Shown here: positions 20,515 to 28,189 of the stretch, one piece after another
Numbering within the stretch: position 1 is the first letter of the stretch
How the letters are laid out: each line of letters starts with the position of its first letter
Source: JAJXWB01 sp046349215
GTDB taxonomy: Bacteria > Pseudomonadota > Alphaproteobacteria > Rhizobiales > Beijerinckiaceae
Direction of reading: 5' to 3'
Length of the DNA stretch: 64,000 nt
NCBI GenBank assembly: GCA_046349215.1
Contig: JAXMCV010000003.1
Span: 1-64,000, forward strand
The notes under the pieces: generated by a model
What the model was told of the DNA's origin: nothing
Seen by the model: only the letters and a program-made list of their open reading frames with translations
Database searches by the model: none
Translations under genes and position numbers: made by a program

Positions 20515-21720
20515 TTACTTGACGTCGGCGGCGGAAATGACCGGGCCGAAAGGCTCCCAGCTTCTGCCGTCGAAGCGCACCATCTGCAGCTTGTCGTAGC
20601 CAGCATAGCTTTCCGGTGTGATGGTGAGCGTGACGCCCGGCAGCAGCAGCGGGATCGCGACGTTCTTCTGGTTGGTGACAACCTTCATCAGATTTTCGCG
20701 CGTCAGGTTGTTCCCGCATTCCTGCAGGACCTTCACCGTCATCCACGCCGACATGTAGCCGGTTGCGATCGAGCCGTCGTTGGGGTCTTCGCCCGGCATC
20801 CATTCCTTCATGAAGGCGAGGAACTCCTTCATGTCGGCGGAATCGTTCCAGCGCGGGTCAGCCGGAATCTTGCCGGCTATAGCCGTGACAAGGCCCTTCG
20901 AATTCTCGACGCCGGCCGGCTCCAGCACGCCCTTGATCGAACTCGACACGCTGACGACGTAGTAGAGTGGCTTCCAGTTGAGTTCGGCGGATTTCTTGAT
21001 CGCCTGCGCGCCGAATTTTGGCGTCGACATGGCGAAGAAAACATCGGCGCCGGAGCCCTTGATCGCGACCATCTGGGAGTCGAGCGTCGGATCGCTGACT
21101 TCATATGTCTTCTCGATGACGATGTTCTTGACCTTGTCGCCGAGCCCTTCCTTGAAGCCCTTCACATAATCCTTACCGGAATCGTCGTTCTGGTAGAGGA
21201 TCGCGATCTTGCCGTCCGGCTTCGTCTGCACGATGTACTTGCCGGCGACGCGGCCTTCCATCACGTAGTTCGGATAGAGCGGGATCGTGTAGGGGAAGTT
21301 CTTGGGATCGTCCCACTTCGATGCGCCGGTCGACACGAAGAGGTGCGGCACCTTCTTCTGGTTCATGTATTTCTGGATCGCCGAATTGGTCGGGGTGCCG
21401 AGCGCGCCGAAATCGGCGAATATGTCGTCCTGCTCGACCAGCTTGCGCGTCTGCTCGACCGTCTTGGGCGGCGAATAGGCGTCGTCCAGCGAGATGAAAT
21501 TGATCATGCGGCCATTCACGCCGCCCTTGGCGTTGATCATCTTGTAATAGGCGGTCTCGGCGCGCCCTTGCGATGAATAGCCCGACGCCGGCCCTGAATA
21601 GGGCATGGTGTTGCCGATCTTGATTTCCTTGTCGGTGACGCCCGGCCCGTTCTGAGCGAGCGCGGCCATCGGCGTCGCAGCGACGCCCGCAAGAATTGCA
21701 GCGATGGACAGAAATTTCAT
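20515..21720 (-). CDS. LivK-like ABC substrate-binding protein, copy 3
   Basis: This 401-residue periplasmic receptor is the first of the three in transcription order, 51 nt after the enoyl-CoA hydratase gene. It has a signal peptide MKFLSIAAILAGVAATPMAALAQ, GGGAGG as ribosome site, and the family segments GNTMPYSGPASGYSSQGRA and FISLDDAYSPPKTVEQTRK. The 85-nt spacer to copy 2 is AT-poor without a clear terminator, so the trio is probably one transcript with the CoA genes upstream. Confidence 0.9.
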   Translation of the reverse strand: MKFLSIAAILAGVAATPMAALAQNGPGVTDKEIKIGNTMPYSGPASGYSSQGRAETAYYKMINAKGGVNGRMINFISLDDAYSPPKTVEQTRKLVEQDDIFADFGALGTPTNSAIQKYMNQKKVPHLFVSTGASKWDDPKNFPYTIPLYPNYVMEGRVAGKYIVQTKPDGKIAILYQNDDSGKDYVKGFKEGLGDKVKNIVIEKTYEVSDPTLDSQMVAIKGSGADVFFAMSTPKFGAQAIKKSAELNWKPLYYVVSVSSSIKGVLEPAGVENSKGLVTAIAGKIPADPRWNDSADMKEFLAFMKEWMPGEDPNDGSIATGYMSAWMTVKVLQECGNNLTRENLMKVVTNQKNVAIPLLLPGVTLTITPESYAGYDKLQMVRFDGRSWEPFGPVISAADVK

Positions 21721-21771
21721 TCGACGACCTCCCTCAGCGATTTTTCTGATCGCGCCGCGGAGACCGCGGCG

Positions 21772-22587
21772 TTATTTCGTGGCCGGCGCCCAGTTCGGCC
21801 GTCTCTTTTCGATGAAGGCGGTCAATCCCTCGCGGAAGTCCGCCGACTTGACGCAGAGGATCTGGTTGCGATCCTCCATCGCGACGACTTGCTCGATCGA
21901 GCCGGCATCGACGCTCATGTTCAGGCATTCCTTCGACAGGCGCAGCGCCAATGGCGCGGTCAGCAGCATGTCGTCGACATAGGCCTGGCCCGCTTTTTCC
22001 AGTTCCGCTTCCTCGACGACTTCCGACACGAGACCGACGGCAAGCGCGCGCGGCGCATGGATGAAGCGGCCGGTGAGAATGAGTTCGGATGCGACGGAAA
22101 CGCCGACGAGGCGCGGCAGGAAATAGGACGAGCCGATGTCGCAGCCGCCGACGCCGAGCTTGATGAAGGCGCAGTTCATGCGGGCGTTGGTCGCGGCGAT
22201 GCGGATGTCGGCGGCCAGCGCGATGGCGAAACCGCCGCCGGCGGCAGCCCCCTGCACCAGCGCGATGATCGGCTGCGGGCAGCGGCGCATCTTCATGACG
22301 ATGTTGGCGATGCGGCGCTGGCCGTCGAGCGACGCCTGCGTATCTGCGCCATAGCCGCCTTCGGAATTGCGGCGCGCGCTCGCCTTGATGTCGAGGCCGG
22401 CGCAGAAATTCTTGCCGGCCCCGCGGATCACCACGATGCGGGTGTCGTAATCGCGCTCGAGCTTTTCGAAATAATCGTTGAGCGCATCGACCAGTTCGGG
22501 GTTGAGCGAATTGAGCGCGTCGGGCCTGTTCAGCGTGACCCAGTCGACGGGGCCGCGCTTTTCGATGAGGAGGGCCGGCGCGCTCAT
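21772..22587 (-). CDS. enoyl-CoA hydratase/isomerase family protein
   Basis: This 271-residue crotonase-fold protein should act on an acyl-CoA in the cytoplasm. The CoA/oxyanion loops are visible as FCAGLDIKASAR and LVQGAAAGGGFAIALAAD. The catalytic loop reads LGVGGCDIGSSYFLPRLVG: the first hydratase Glu is not evident and an Asp occupies the second position, so it may be an isomerase or a hydrolase rather than a classic hydratase. The C-terminus FREGLTAFIEKRRPNWAP is usual for the family. It lies 10 nt downstream of the short-chain dehydrogenase in the same operon. Confidence 0.85.
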   Translation of the reverse strand: MSAPALLIEKRGPVDWVTLNRPDALNSLNPELVDALNDYFEKLERDYDTRIVVIRGAGKNFCAGLDIKASARRNSEGGYGADTQASLDGQRRIANIVMKMRRCPQPIIALVQGAAAGGGFAIALAADIRIAATNARMNCAFIKLGVGGCDIGSSYFLPRLVGVSVASELILTGRFIHAPRALAVGLVSEVVEEAELEKAGQAYVDDMLLTAPLALRLSKECLNMSVDAGSIEQVVAMEDRNQILCVKSADFREGLTAFIEKRRPNWAPATK

Positions 22588-22597
22588 AATTTGCTCC

Positions 22598-23356
22598 TTA
22601 CCGCGGCGCCATGCGGATCGCGCCGTCGAGGCGGATCGTTTCGGCGTTGAGCATCGGGTTCTCGACCATCGCCACCGCCAGCATGGCGTATTCGCGCGGG
22701 TCGCCGAGGCGCGGCGGGAACGGCACCTGCGCCCCGAGGCTGCGCTGTGCTTCCTCGGACAGGCCCTTCATCAGCGGCGTCAGGAACAGGCCCGGCGCAA
22801 TCGTGTTGACGCGAATGCCGAACCGGGCGAGGTCGCGGGCGATCGGCAGGGTCATGCCGACGATGCCGCCCTTCGACGCCGAATAGGCGGCCTGGCCGAC
22901 CTGGCCGTCAAAGGCCGCGACGGACGCGGTGTTGATGATGACGCCGCGCTCTTCGCCGATCGGGTTTTCCTTCGACATGCGTTCGGCGGCGAGCCGGAGC
23001 ATGTTGAACGAGCCGATCAGGTTTACGTCGATGATCTTCTTGAAGGCGTCGAGCGGGAAGGCGCCGTTCTTGTTGACGGTCGTGATGGCGTTGCCGATGC
23101 CGGCGCAGTTCATCAGGACGCGCGGCGTGCCGTGAGCCTTCGTCGCTGCGTCCAGCGCCGCCTTGGCGTCGTCTTCGCTGCAGACGTTGCCGCCGATGCC
23201 GATGCCGCCGATCTCCTTGGCGACGCTGTCGGCGCCGTCCTTGTTGAGATCGAAGCAGGCGACCTTGGCGCCCTTCTCGGCCATCAGTTTCGCAGTCGCC
23301 GCGCCGAGGCCCGAGCCGCCGCCGGTGACGAAAACGGAAATTCCCTTGAGATCCAT
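22598..23356 (-). CDS. short-chain 3-hydroxyacyl-CoA dehydrogenase (HSD17B10-like SDR)
   Basis: This 252-residue classical SDR has TGGGSGLG for NAD binding, MNCAGI (NNAG equivalent), and the Ser-Tyr-Lys centre (NTASVAAFDGQVGQAAYSASKGG). The spacing, the insert after NCAGIGNA and the end LDGAIRMAPR are those of type-2 3-hydroxyacyl-CoA dehydrogenases. That group handles short, straight or 2-methyl-branched 3-hydroxyacyl-CoA esters and some hydroxysteroids. Next to a racemase-like gene, a 2-methyl-3-hydroxyacyl-CoA substrate is plausible. It is the third gene of the leftward operon. Confidence 0.9.
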   Translation of the reverse strand: MDLKGISVFVTGGGSGLGAATAKLMAEKGAKVACFDLNKDGADSVAKEIGGIGIGGNVCSEDDAKAALDAATKAHGTPRVLMNCAGIGNAITTVNKNGAFPLDAFKKIIDVNLIGSFNMLRLAAERMSKENPIGEERGVIINTASVAAFDGQVGQAAYSASKGGIVGMTLPIARDLARFGIRVNTIAPGLFLTPLMKGLSEEAQRSLGAQVPFPPRLGDPREYAMLAVAMVENPMLNAETIRLDGAIRMAPR

Positions 23357-23384
23357 CTTTTACCCCTCTTGCTTGCTGTTGTGA

Positions 23385-24476
23385 TTAGTTCCACGCCGCT
23401 AGCGCGGTCGCGGCATCGGTGCGCCCTTCCATTGGCGCGGACTGGATCTGCGACGGCGTGCGCGAGAAACGCGGCGCCGGCGCCGGCTGCACGGCGCCGT
23501 TGTGCTCGACGAACGTCTTGCGGGCAACCAGATGGGGGTGGCTCTTGGCCTCCTCCATCGAATAGACCGCCATGGCGCAGGCGTCGGTGCCTTCGAGCAG
23601 CTTGGCCCATTCGTCGCGGGTCTTCGTGAGGAAGATCGCTTCCATCTTCTTCACAAGAGCGGGCCAGTTGGCGCGATTGTTCTGGTCCTTGAACATCGGG
23701 TCGTCGATGCCCATGCGTTGCAACAGCTCGGCGTAGAATTGCGGCTCGATCGCGCCGATGGTGAAGAACTTGCCGTCCTTGCACTCGTAGGGACCATAGA
23801 AGGGCGCGCCGCCGTCGAGCAGGTTTTCGCCGACCTTGTCGGTCCACACGCCCATCGCCTTCAGAGCGTGGAACATGGTGATGAGGCTGGCGACGCCGTC
23901 GCACATGGCGACGTCGACCACCTGGCCCTTGCCCGATCCGCGCGCCTCGATGACGCCGGCGAGCACGCCGACGACGAGATAGAGCGCGCCGCCGCCGTAA
24001 TCGCCGACCAGGTTGAGCGGCGAGACAAGGCCGCCCTTGCGGGCGCGGAATGAATCGAGGGCGCCTGTCACGGCGACATAGTTGATGTCGTGGCCGGCCG
24101 CCATGGCGAGCGGACCCTCCTGGCCCCAGCCGGTCATGCGTCCGTAGACGAGGCGCGGATTGGCCTGCAACATCGCATCCGGCCCGAGGCCGAGCTTTTC
24201 CATGACGCCCGGACGAAAGCCCTCGACCAGAACGTCGGCCCTGGCGACAAGCGCCTTTGCGGTTTCGACGTCTTCCTGCTTCTTCAGGTCGAGTTCGATC
24301 GTGCGCCGGCCGCGATTGACGAAATTGCCGGGATGATTGCGACCCTGGCCGGGACGCTGGATCGACACGATGTCGGCGCCCATGTCGGACATCAGCATGC
24401 AGGCCATCGGGCCCGGGCCGATGCCGGCGAATTCAACGATACGAACGCCCTTCAGCGGGCCGGTCGCCTTGCTCAT
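23385..24476 (-). CDS. alpha-methylacyl-CoA racemase-like CaiB/BaiF family protein
   Basis: This 363-residue type III CoA-transferase-fold protein looks like an alpha-methylacyl-CoA racemase rather than a transferase. The length is about 360. His129 lies in AAGHDINYVAVTG and Asp159 in NLVGDYGGGALYLV, matching the His126/Asp156 pair of the mycobacterial enzyme (recalled). The N-terminal FAGIGPGPMACMLMSDMGADIVSIQRP is the usual CoA site. It would interconvert 2R- and 2S-methyl-branched acyl-CoAs so that oxidation can proceed. It lies 12 nt downstream of the first enoyl-CoA hydratase of the operon. Confidence 0.82.
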   Translation of the reverse strand: MSKATGPLKGVRIVEFAGIGPGPMACMLMSDMGADIVSIQRPGQGRNHPGNFVNRGRRTIELDLKKQEDVETAKALVARADVLVEGFRPGVMEKLGLGPDAMLQANPRLVYGRMTGWGQEGPLAMAAGHDINYVAVTGALDSFRARKGGLVSPLNLVGDYGGGALYLVVGVLAGVIEARGSGKGQVVDVAMCDGVASLITMFHALKAMGVWTDKVGENLLDGGAPFYGPYECKDGKFFTIGAIEPQFYAELLQRMGIDDPMFKDQNNRANWPALVKKMEAIFLTKTRDEWAKLLEGTDACAMAVYSMEEAKSHPHLVARKTFVEHNGAVQPAPAPRFSRTPSQIQSAPMEGRTDAATALAAWN

Positions 24477-24488
24477 TTCGGATGCTCC

Positions 24489-25268
24489 TCAGCGACCGGT
24501 CCAGTTGGGCTTGCGCTTTTCGGCGAATGCTTTCGGGCCTTCGACGAAGTCGGCGGAATCGCGCATCGCCTTGAAGGCCGGCCACGTCTCCTGATCGACC
24601 AGAGCCTGCGCCAGCGGCAGTTCGGCGCCGCGCGTGGCGATCTGCTTGGAGGCGCGGATCGACATCGGGCTAAGTTCGCAGATCTTCCTGGCGATGGCCT
24701 TGGCGGCGTCCAGCGAACCGCCGACCGGCGCGACCTCGTGCACGAAACCCAGCTCGACGCCTTCCTTCGCGCTGACGCGACGGGCGGTGAGGATCATGCC
24801 CATGGCGCGCTTCATGCCGATGATACGCGGCAGGCGCAACAGGCCACCGGCCAGCGCGGCAAGGCCGACGCTGGGTTCCGGCAGGGCGAAGATAGCGTTT
24901 TCGGCAGCGACGATCAGGTCGCAGGCGAGCGCCACCTCGAAGCCGCCGCCCATGGCGAAACCGTTGACGGCCGCGATGATCGGCTTGTCGCAATCGAAGC
25001 GCGAGACGAGGCCGCCGAAGCCGCTCTTGGCCCAGCCGCGTTCGCCGCCCGCCGCCTGGAACTTGAGATCGTTGCCCGCCGAAAACGCCTTGTCGCCGGC
25101 GCCGGTGACGATCGCCACCCACTGGTCGGGGTCCTCGGAGAATTTGTTGAACGCGTCGTCGAGTTCGAAATGCGCGGGCTTGTGAAGCGCGTTGAAGACC
25201 TGCGGACGGTTCAGCGTGACGATCGTGATCGGGCCTTCGCGCTCGACCAGAATATGTTCGTAGGCCAT
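24489..25268 (-). CDS. enoyl-CoA hydratase (CaiD-like)
   Basis: This 259-residue crotonase-family protein is the first gene of the leftward catabolic operon. It has FSAGNDLKFQA, AVNGFAMGGGFEVALACD and FALPEPSVGLAALAGGLLRLP; the Glu in PEP sits at the usual catalytic position, so hydratase/dehydratase activity is expected. The start at 25268 is chosen because AAGGAG lies 8 nt upstream, and an in-frame Met 21 codons earlier gives a family-unlike extension. The promoter side faces the thiolase gene across a 169-nt spacer carrying an inverted repeat. Confidence 0.87.
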   Translation of the reverse strand: MAYEHILVEREGPITIVTLNRPQVFNALHKPAHFELDDAFNKFSEDPDQWVAIVTGAGDKAFSAGNDLKFQAAGGERGWAKSGFGGLVSRFDCDKPIIAAVNGFAMGGGFEVALACDLIVAAENAIFALPEPSVGLAALAGGLLRLPRIIGMKRAMGMILTARRVSAKEGVELGFVHEVAPVGGSLDAAKAIARKICELSPMSIRASKQIATRGAELPLAQALVDQETWPAFKAMRDSADFVEGPKAFAEKRKPNWTGR

Positions 25269-25365
25269 CCGACCTCGCTCCTTGCGCTGTTTCCTCGCGC
25301 ACGCGTCTTTGCGGCGTGTCGCCCTTTGCAATTACCGCATGGCGGGCGCGCCCGCAAGAATTTAG

Positions 25366-25381
25366 TTAGTCGATTGACTAA
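25366..25381. promoter_or_regulatory. inverted-repeat operator candidate TTAGTC-N4-GACTAA
   Basis: The sequence TTAGTCGATTGACTAA is a perfect 6-bp inverted repeat with a 4-bp spacer, in an AT-rich patch of otherwise GC-rich DNA. The symmetry extends imperfectly outward (ATTTAGT...ACTAAAT overlaps it). It lies about 100 nt upstream of the enoyl-CoA hydratase start and about 57 nt upstream of the thiolase start, between two divergent CoA-catabolic operons. The size and placement suit a TetR-type acyl-CoA-responsive repressor. No TetR gene is in the window, so the regulator must be elsewhere. Confidence 0.6.
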
Positions 25382-25437
25382 ATCACCGTAGGCCGCTTAA
25401 CTCGCCGCAACGAGGAAACGTCATAAGGGAGTGGAAG

Positions 25438-26607
25438 ATGGCGGAAGCATATATCGTCGCGGCCGCGCGCACGGCCGGTGGTCGCAAGGGCGGTCGCCTT
25501 TCGGGCTGGCATCCGGTCGACCTGTCGGCCCAGGTCATCAACGCGCTGGTCGATCGCACCGGCGCCGATCCGGCCGCCATCGACGACGTCATCATGGGCT
25601 GCGTCGGCCAGGCCGGCGAACAGGCGGTCAACATCGGCCGCAACGCCGTGCTCGCCTCGAAGCTTCCCGAAAGCGTCCCGGGCACATCCGTCGACCGTCA
25701 GTGCGGCTCGTCGCAGCAGGCGCTGCATTTCGCGGCGCAGGCGGTGATGTCGGGCTGGCAGGACGTTGTGATCGCGGCGGGCGTCGAAAGCATGTCGCGC
25801 GTTCCGATGGGCCTGCCTGCCTCTCTGCCGGCGAAATACGACTTCGGCTTCTACAAGAGCCCGAATATGGAAGAGCGCTATCCGGGCGTGCAGTTCTCGC
25901 AATTCCCCGGCGCCGAGATGGTCGCCAAGAAATATGGCCTGACGAAGGACCAGCTCGACCAGTTCGCCTTCGACAGCCATCAGAAGGCGATCCGCGCCAC
26001 CAAGGCCGGCGAGTTCGATCGCGAGATCGTGCCGGTGGAAGTGACGGTGGACGGCGCCAAGCAGCCGCACAAGGTGGACGAGGGCATCCGTTTCGACGCG
26101 ACGCTCGACGGCATCAAGGGCGTGAAGCTGCTGCAGGAAGGCGGCGTCATCACGGCAGCGACATCCAGCCAGATCTGCGACGGCGCTTCGGGCGTGATGG
26201 TCGTCAACGAGAAGGGGCTGAAGCGGCTGGGCGTGAAGCCGCTGGCGCGCATCCACCACATGTATGTGATGGGCCATGATCCGGTCATCATGCTGGAGGC
26301 TCCCGTGCCCGCCACCAACAAGGCGCTTGAGCGCGCCGGCATGAAGATCGACGACATCGATCTCGCGGAAGTGAACGAGGCCTTCGCGCCGATCCCGCTC
26401 GCCTGGCTGAAGGGAACCGGCGCCGACCCGTCGCGCCTCAACGTCAATGGCGGCGCGATCGCGCTCGGACATCCGCTCGGCGGCTCCGGCACGAAGCTGA
26501 TGGCGACGCTCGTGCACGCGCTGCACCAGCGCGGCAAGCGCTATGGCCTGCAGACGATGTGCGAAGGCGGCGGCCTCGCCAACGTGACGATCGTCGAGCG
26601 GCTGTAA
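25438..26607 (+). CDS. acetyl-CoA acyltransferase (thiolase)
   Basis: This 389-residue thiolase should cleave a 3-oxoacyl-CoA with CoA, the last step of a beta-oxidation turn. All catalytic elements are visible: the nucleophilic Cys in VDRQCGSSQQALHFAA, the His in NGGAIALGHPLGGSG and the second Cys in MCEGGGLANV. NEAF is present at VNEAFAPIPL. The long-insert form resembles FadA6/FadA5-type thiolases used for unusual substrates, but the chain-length preference cannot be read. It opens the rightward arm of the divergon, with GGGAG 7 nt before the ATG. Confidence 0.93.
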   Translation: MAEAYIVAAARTAGGRKGGRLSGWHPVDLSAQVINALVDRTGADPAAIDDVIMGCVGQAGEQAVNIGRNAVLASKLPESVPGTSVDRQCGSSQQALHFAAQAVMSGWQDVVIAAGVESMSRVPMGLPASLPAKYDFGFYKSPNMEERYPGVQFSQFPGAEMVAKKYGLTKDQLDQFAFDSHQKAIRATKAGEFDREIVPVEVTVDGAKQPHKVDEGIRFDATLDGIKGVKLLQEGGVITAATSSQICDGASGVMVVNEKGLKRLGVKPLARIHHMYVMGHDPVIMLEAPVPATNKALERAGMKIDDIDLAEVNEAFAPIPLAWLKGTGADPSRLNVNGGAIALGHPLGGSGTKLMATLVHALHQRGKRYGLQTMCEGGGLANVTIVERL

Positions 26608-26622
26608 GGTGCCAGTGCATTT

Positions 26623-26741
26623 CCTTCTCCCCGCTCGCGGGGAGAAGGTGGCCGAAGGCCGGATGAGGGGCCGGGGACTCAACGAGTTCACACTCCTCCA
26701 GGCCCCTCACCCCAGCCCTCTCCCCGCAAGCGGGGAGAGGG
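26623..26741. repeat. paired hairpin repeat (CTCCCCGC...GCGGGGAG family)
   Basis: Two hairpins flank a mirrored centre: CCTTCTCCCCGCTCGCGGGG at 26623-26642, continuing to 26648, and CCTCTCCCCGCAAGCGGGGA at 26717-26736 within 26716-26741. The centre holds GGATGAGGGGCC and GGCCCCTCACCCC, also inverted. This intercistronic element is widespread in Hyphomicrobiales. It sits between the thiolase and kinase genes of one presumed operon and may tune mRNA stability. Confidence 0.8.
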
Positions 26742-26769
26742 AGAGCTGCGCGTCCAGCGCTCCAGGCTG

Positions 26770-27783
26770 ATGTCGGACTCAGGCGAATCCAAACAAGCTT
26801 CGTCCTTCGCCGACCGCATGTTCGCGGTAGTGCGGCGCTTTGCGCCCGACGTCGATCGGCTCGACAAGGTCGTGCGCCTGTCCGGCGGCGCGAGCCAGGA
26901 GACCTGGTCCCTGGTCGCGATGCGCGGCGACAAAGCCGAACGCATGATCCTGCGCAGGCAACCGGCCGGCGTTCCGGTTGTCGAGAAGATCGGCCTCGAA
27001 ACCGAATCCGCGCTGATGCAGGCCGCAGAAAAGGCCGGCGTTCCCTCGCCGCACGTGTTCTATACGATCGCGCCCGACGACGATTTCGGCCGCGGCTTCT
27101 TCATGAGCCATGTCGAAGGCGAGGCGCTGGGCCGCAAGATCGTGCGCGACGAACAATTCGCGGCAATCCGGCCGAAGCTCGCCCGCCTTGCGGGCGAAGT
27201 GCTGGCGCGCATTCACAAGATCGACGCATCGCGCTTTCCCGAGCTGCCGCGCATCGCGCCTGCGGAAGAAGTTGCGACCATGTACGAGAATTACCGGCGC
27301 TGGAGCCAGCCGCGCCCGGTGTTCGAACTCGCCTTCCGCTGGCTGAACCAGCACATGCCGGCGCAAGACACGGCGCCGCGTCTCGTGCACGGCGATTTCC
27401 GCAACGGCAACATGCTGGTCGCGCCCGACCGCATCGCCGCCGTGCTCGACTGGGAGCTTGCGCATGTCGGCGATCCGATGCGCGACCTCGGCTGGATATG
27501 CACGGCGGCCTGGCGCTACAGCTTGATCGACAAGCCGGTCGGCGGCTTCGGCGAGCGCGAGGATCTGATGGCCGGCTACGAGGCCGGCGGCGGCGGCCGC
27601 GTCGATCCCGACGTGCTGAAATTCTGGGAGACGATGGGCTCGGTGCGCTGGGGCGTGATGTGCATGGGCATGGGTTTCCGCGCCACGCAATCCGATCGCC
27701 CCGTCGAATTGTCGATGATCGGGCGGCGCACGTCCGAAAACGAAATCGACCTTTTGCGCCTGCTCAGCCCCCGCGGCGCCTGA
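26770..27783 (+). CDS. APH-fold acyl-CoA kinase, LvaA/ACAD10-11 kinase-domain-like
   Basis: This 337-residue phosphotransferase has the aminoglycoside-phosphotransferase/choline-kinase fold. It shows LSGGASQETW (nucleotide loop), the catalytic Brenner motif LVHGDFRNGNMLV and the metal motif VLDWELAHVGDPMRDLGW. In Pseudomonas putida LvaA, and in the kinase domain of animal ACAD10/11, this family phosphorylates the 4-hydroxyl of 4-hydroxyacyl-CoA. The adjacent DUF6285 protein and acyl-CoA dehydrogenase reproduce the lvaABC order, which supports that role more than antibiotic resistance. The start follows a weak site; the frame is closed shortly upstream. Confidence 0.8.
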   Translation: MSDSGESKQASSFADRMFAVVRRFAPDVDRLDKVVRLSGGASQETWSLVAMRGDKAERMILRRQPAGVPVVEKIGLETESALMQAAEKAGVPSPHVFYTIAPDDDFGRGFFMSHVEGEALGRKIVRDEQFAAIRPKLARLAGEVLARIHKIDASRFPELPRIAPAEEVATMYENYRRWSQPRPVFELAFRWLNQHMPAQDTAPRLVHGDFRNGNMLVAPDRIAAVLDWELAHVGDPMRDLGWICTAAWRYSLIDKPVGGFGEREDLMAGYEAGGGGRVDPDVLKFWETMGSVRWGVMCMGMGFRATQSDRPVELSMIGRRTSENEIDLLRLLSPRGA

Positions 27784-27794
27784 CGGAGAGCACG

Positions 27795-28175
27795 ATGCAG
27801 GACAAACCCGGCCCCGCTGATCTCCTTTCCGCCGTCTCGAAATTCCTGCGCGATGAACTCCTGCCGACATTGAGCGCGCATCACGCTTTCCAGCTCCGCG
27901 TGTCGTGCAACGCGCTCGATCTCATCCAGCGCCAGATCTCGCTGGAGCCAGCCTCGGACGCGGCGGAGGTCGAGCGGCTCAGGAAACTGCTGGCGCATGA
28001 CGGCGATCTCGCCGCCCTCAACGCGGATTTCGCGCAGAAGATCGCCGACGGCGCGCTGACGCTGGAGACGCCCGGCGTGAAGGAGCACCTGTGGGCGACG
28101 ACGCTCGCCAAACTCGCGGTCGACCAGCCGCAATACGGTTCCTACAAGCGCGAAAGCGCGCGCGAAACAAGATAG
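27795..28175 (+). CDS. DUF6285 small protein, LvaB-like kinase partner
   Basis: This 126-residue acidic/helical protein has no signal peptide or metal motif. Conserved-looking parts are the N-terminal ADLLSAVSKFLRDELLP and the central FQLRVSCNALDLIQRQ. It lies 11 nt after the LvaA-like kinase and 14 nt before the acyl-CoA dehydrogenase. From memory, the P. putida LvaB protein has this size and position and is needed with LvaA for 4-hydroxyacyl-CoA phosphorylation, so this is probably the kinase partner. The start at 27795 follows GGAGAGC; the frame is open far upstream but only as antisense-like sequence inside the kinase gene. Confidence 0.75.
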   Translation: MQDKPGPADLLSAVSKFLRDELLPTLSAHHAFQLRVSCNALDLIQRQISLEPASDAAEVERLRKLLAHDGDLAALNADFAQKIADGALTLETPGVKEHLWATTLAKLAVDQPQYGSYKRESARETR

Positions 28176-28189
28176 CGGGAGAGAAGCCG

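Noticed and set aside
26770..27783. aminoglycoside resistance kinase
   Set aside because: The APH fold is shared, but the operon partners (DUF6285, acyl-CoA dehydrogenase) match the LvaA type.
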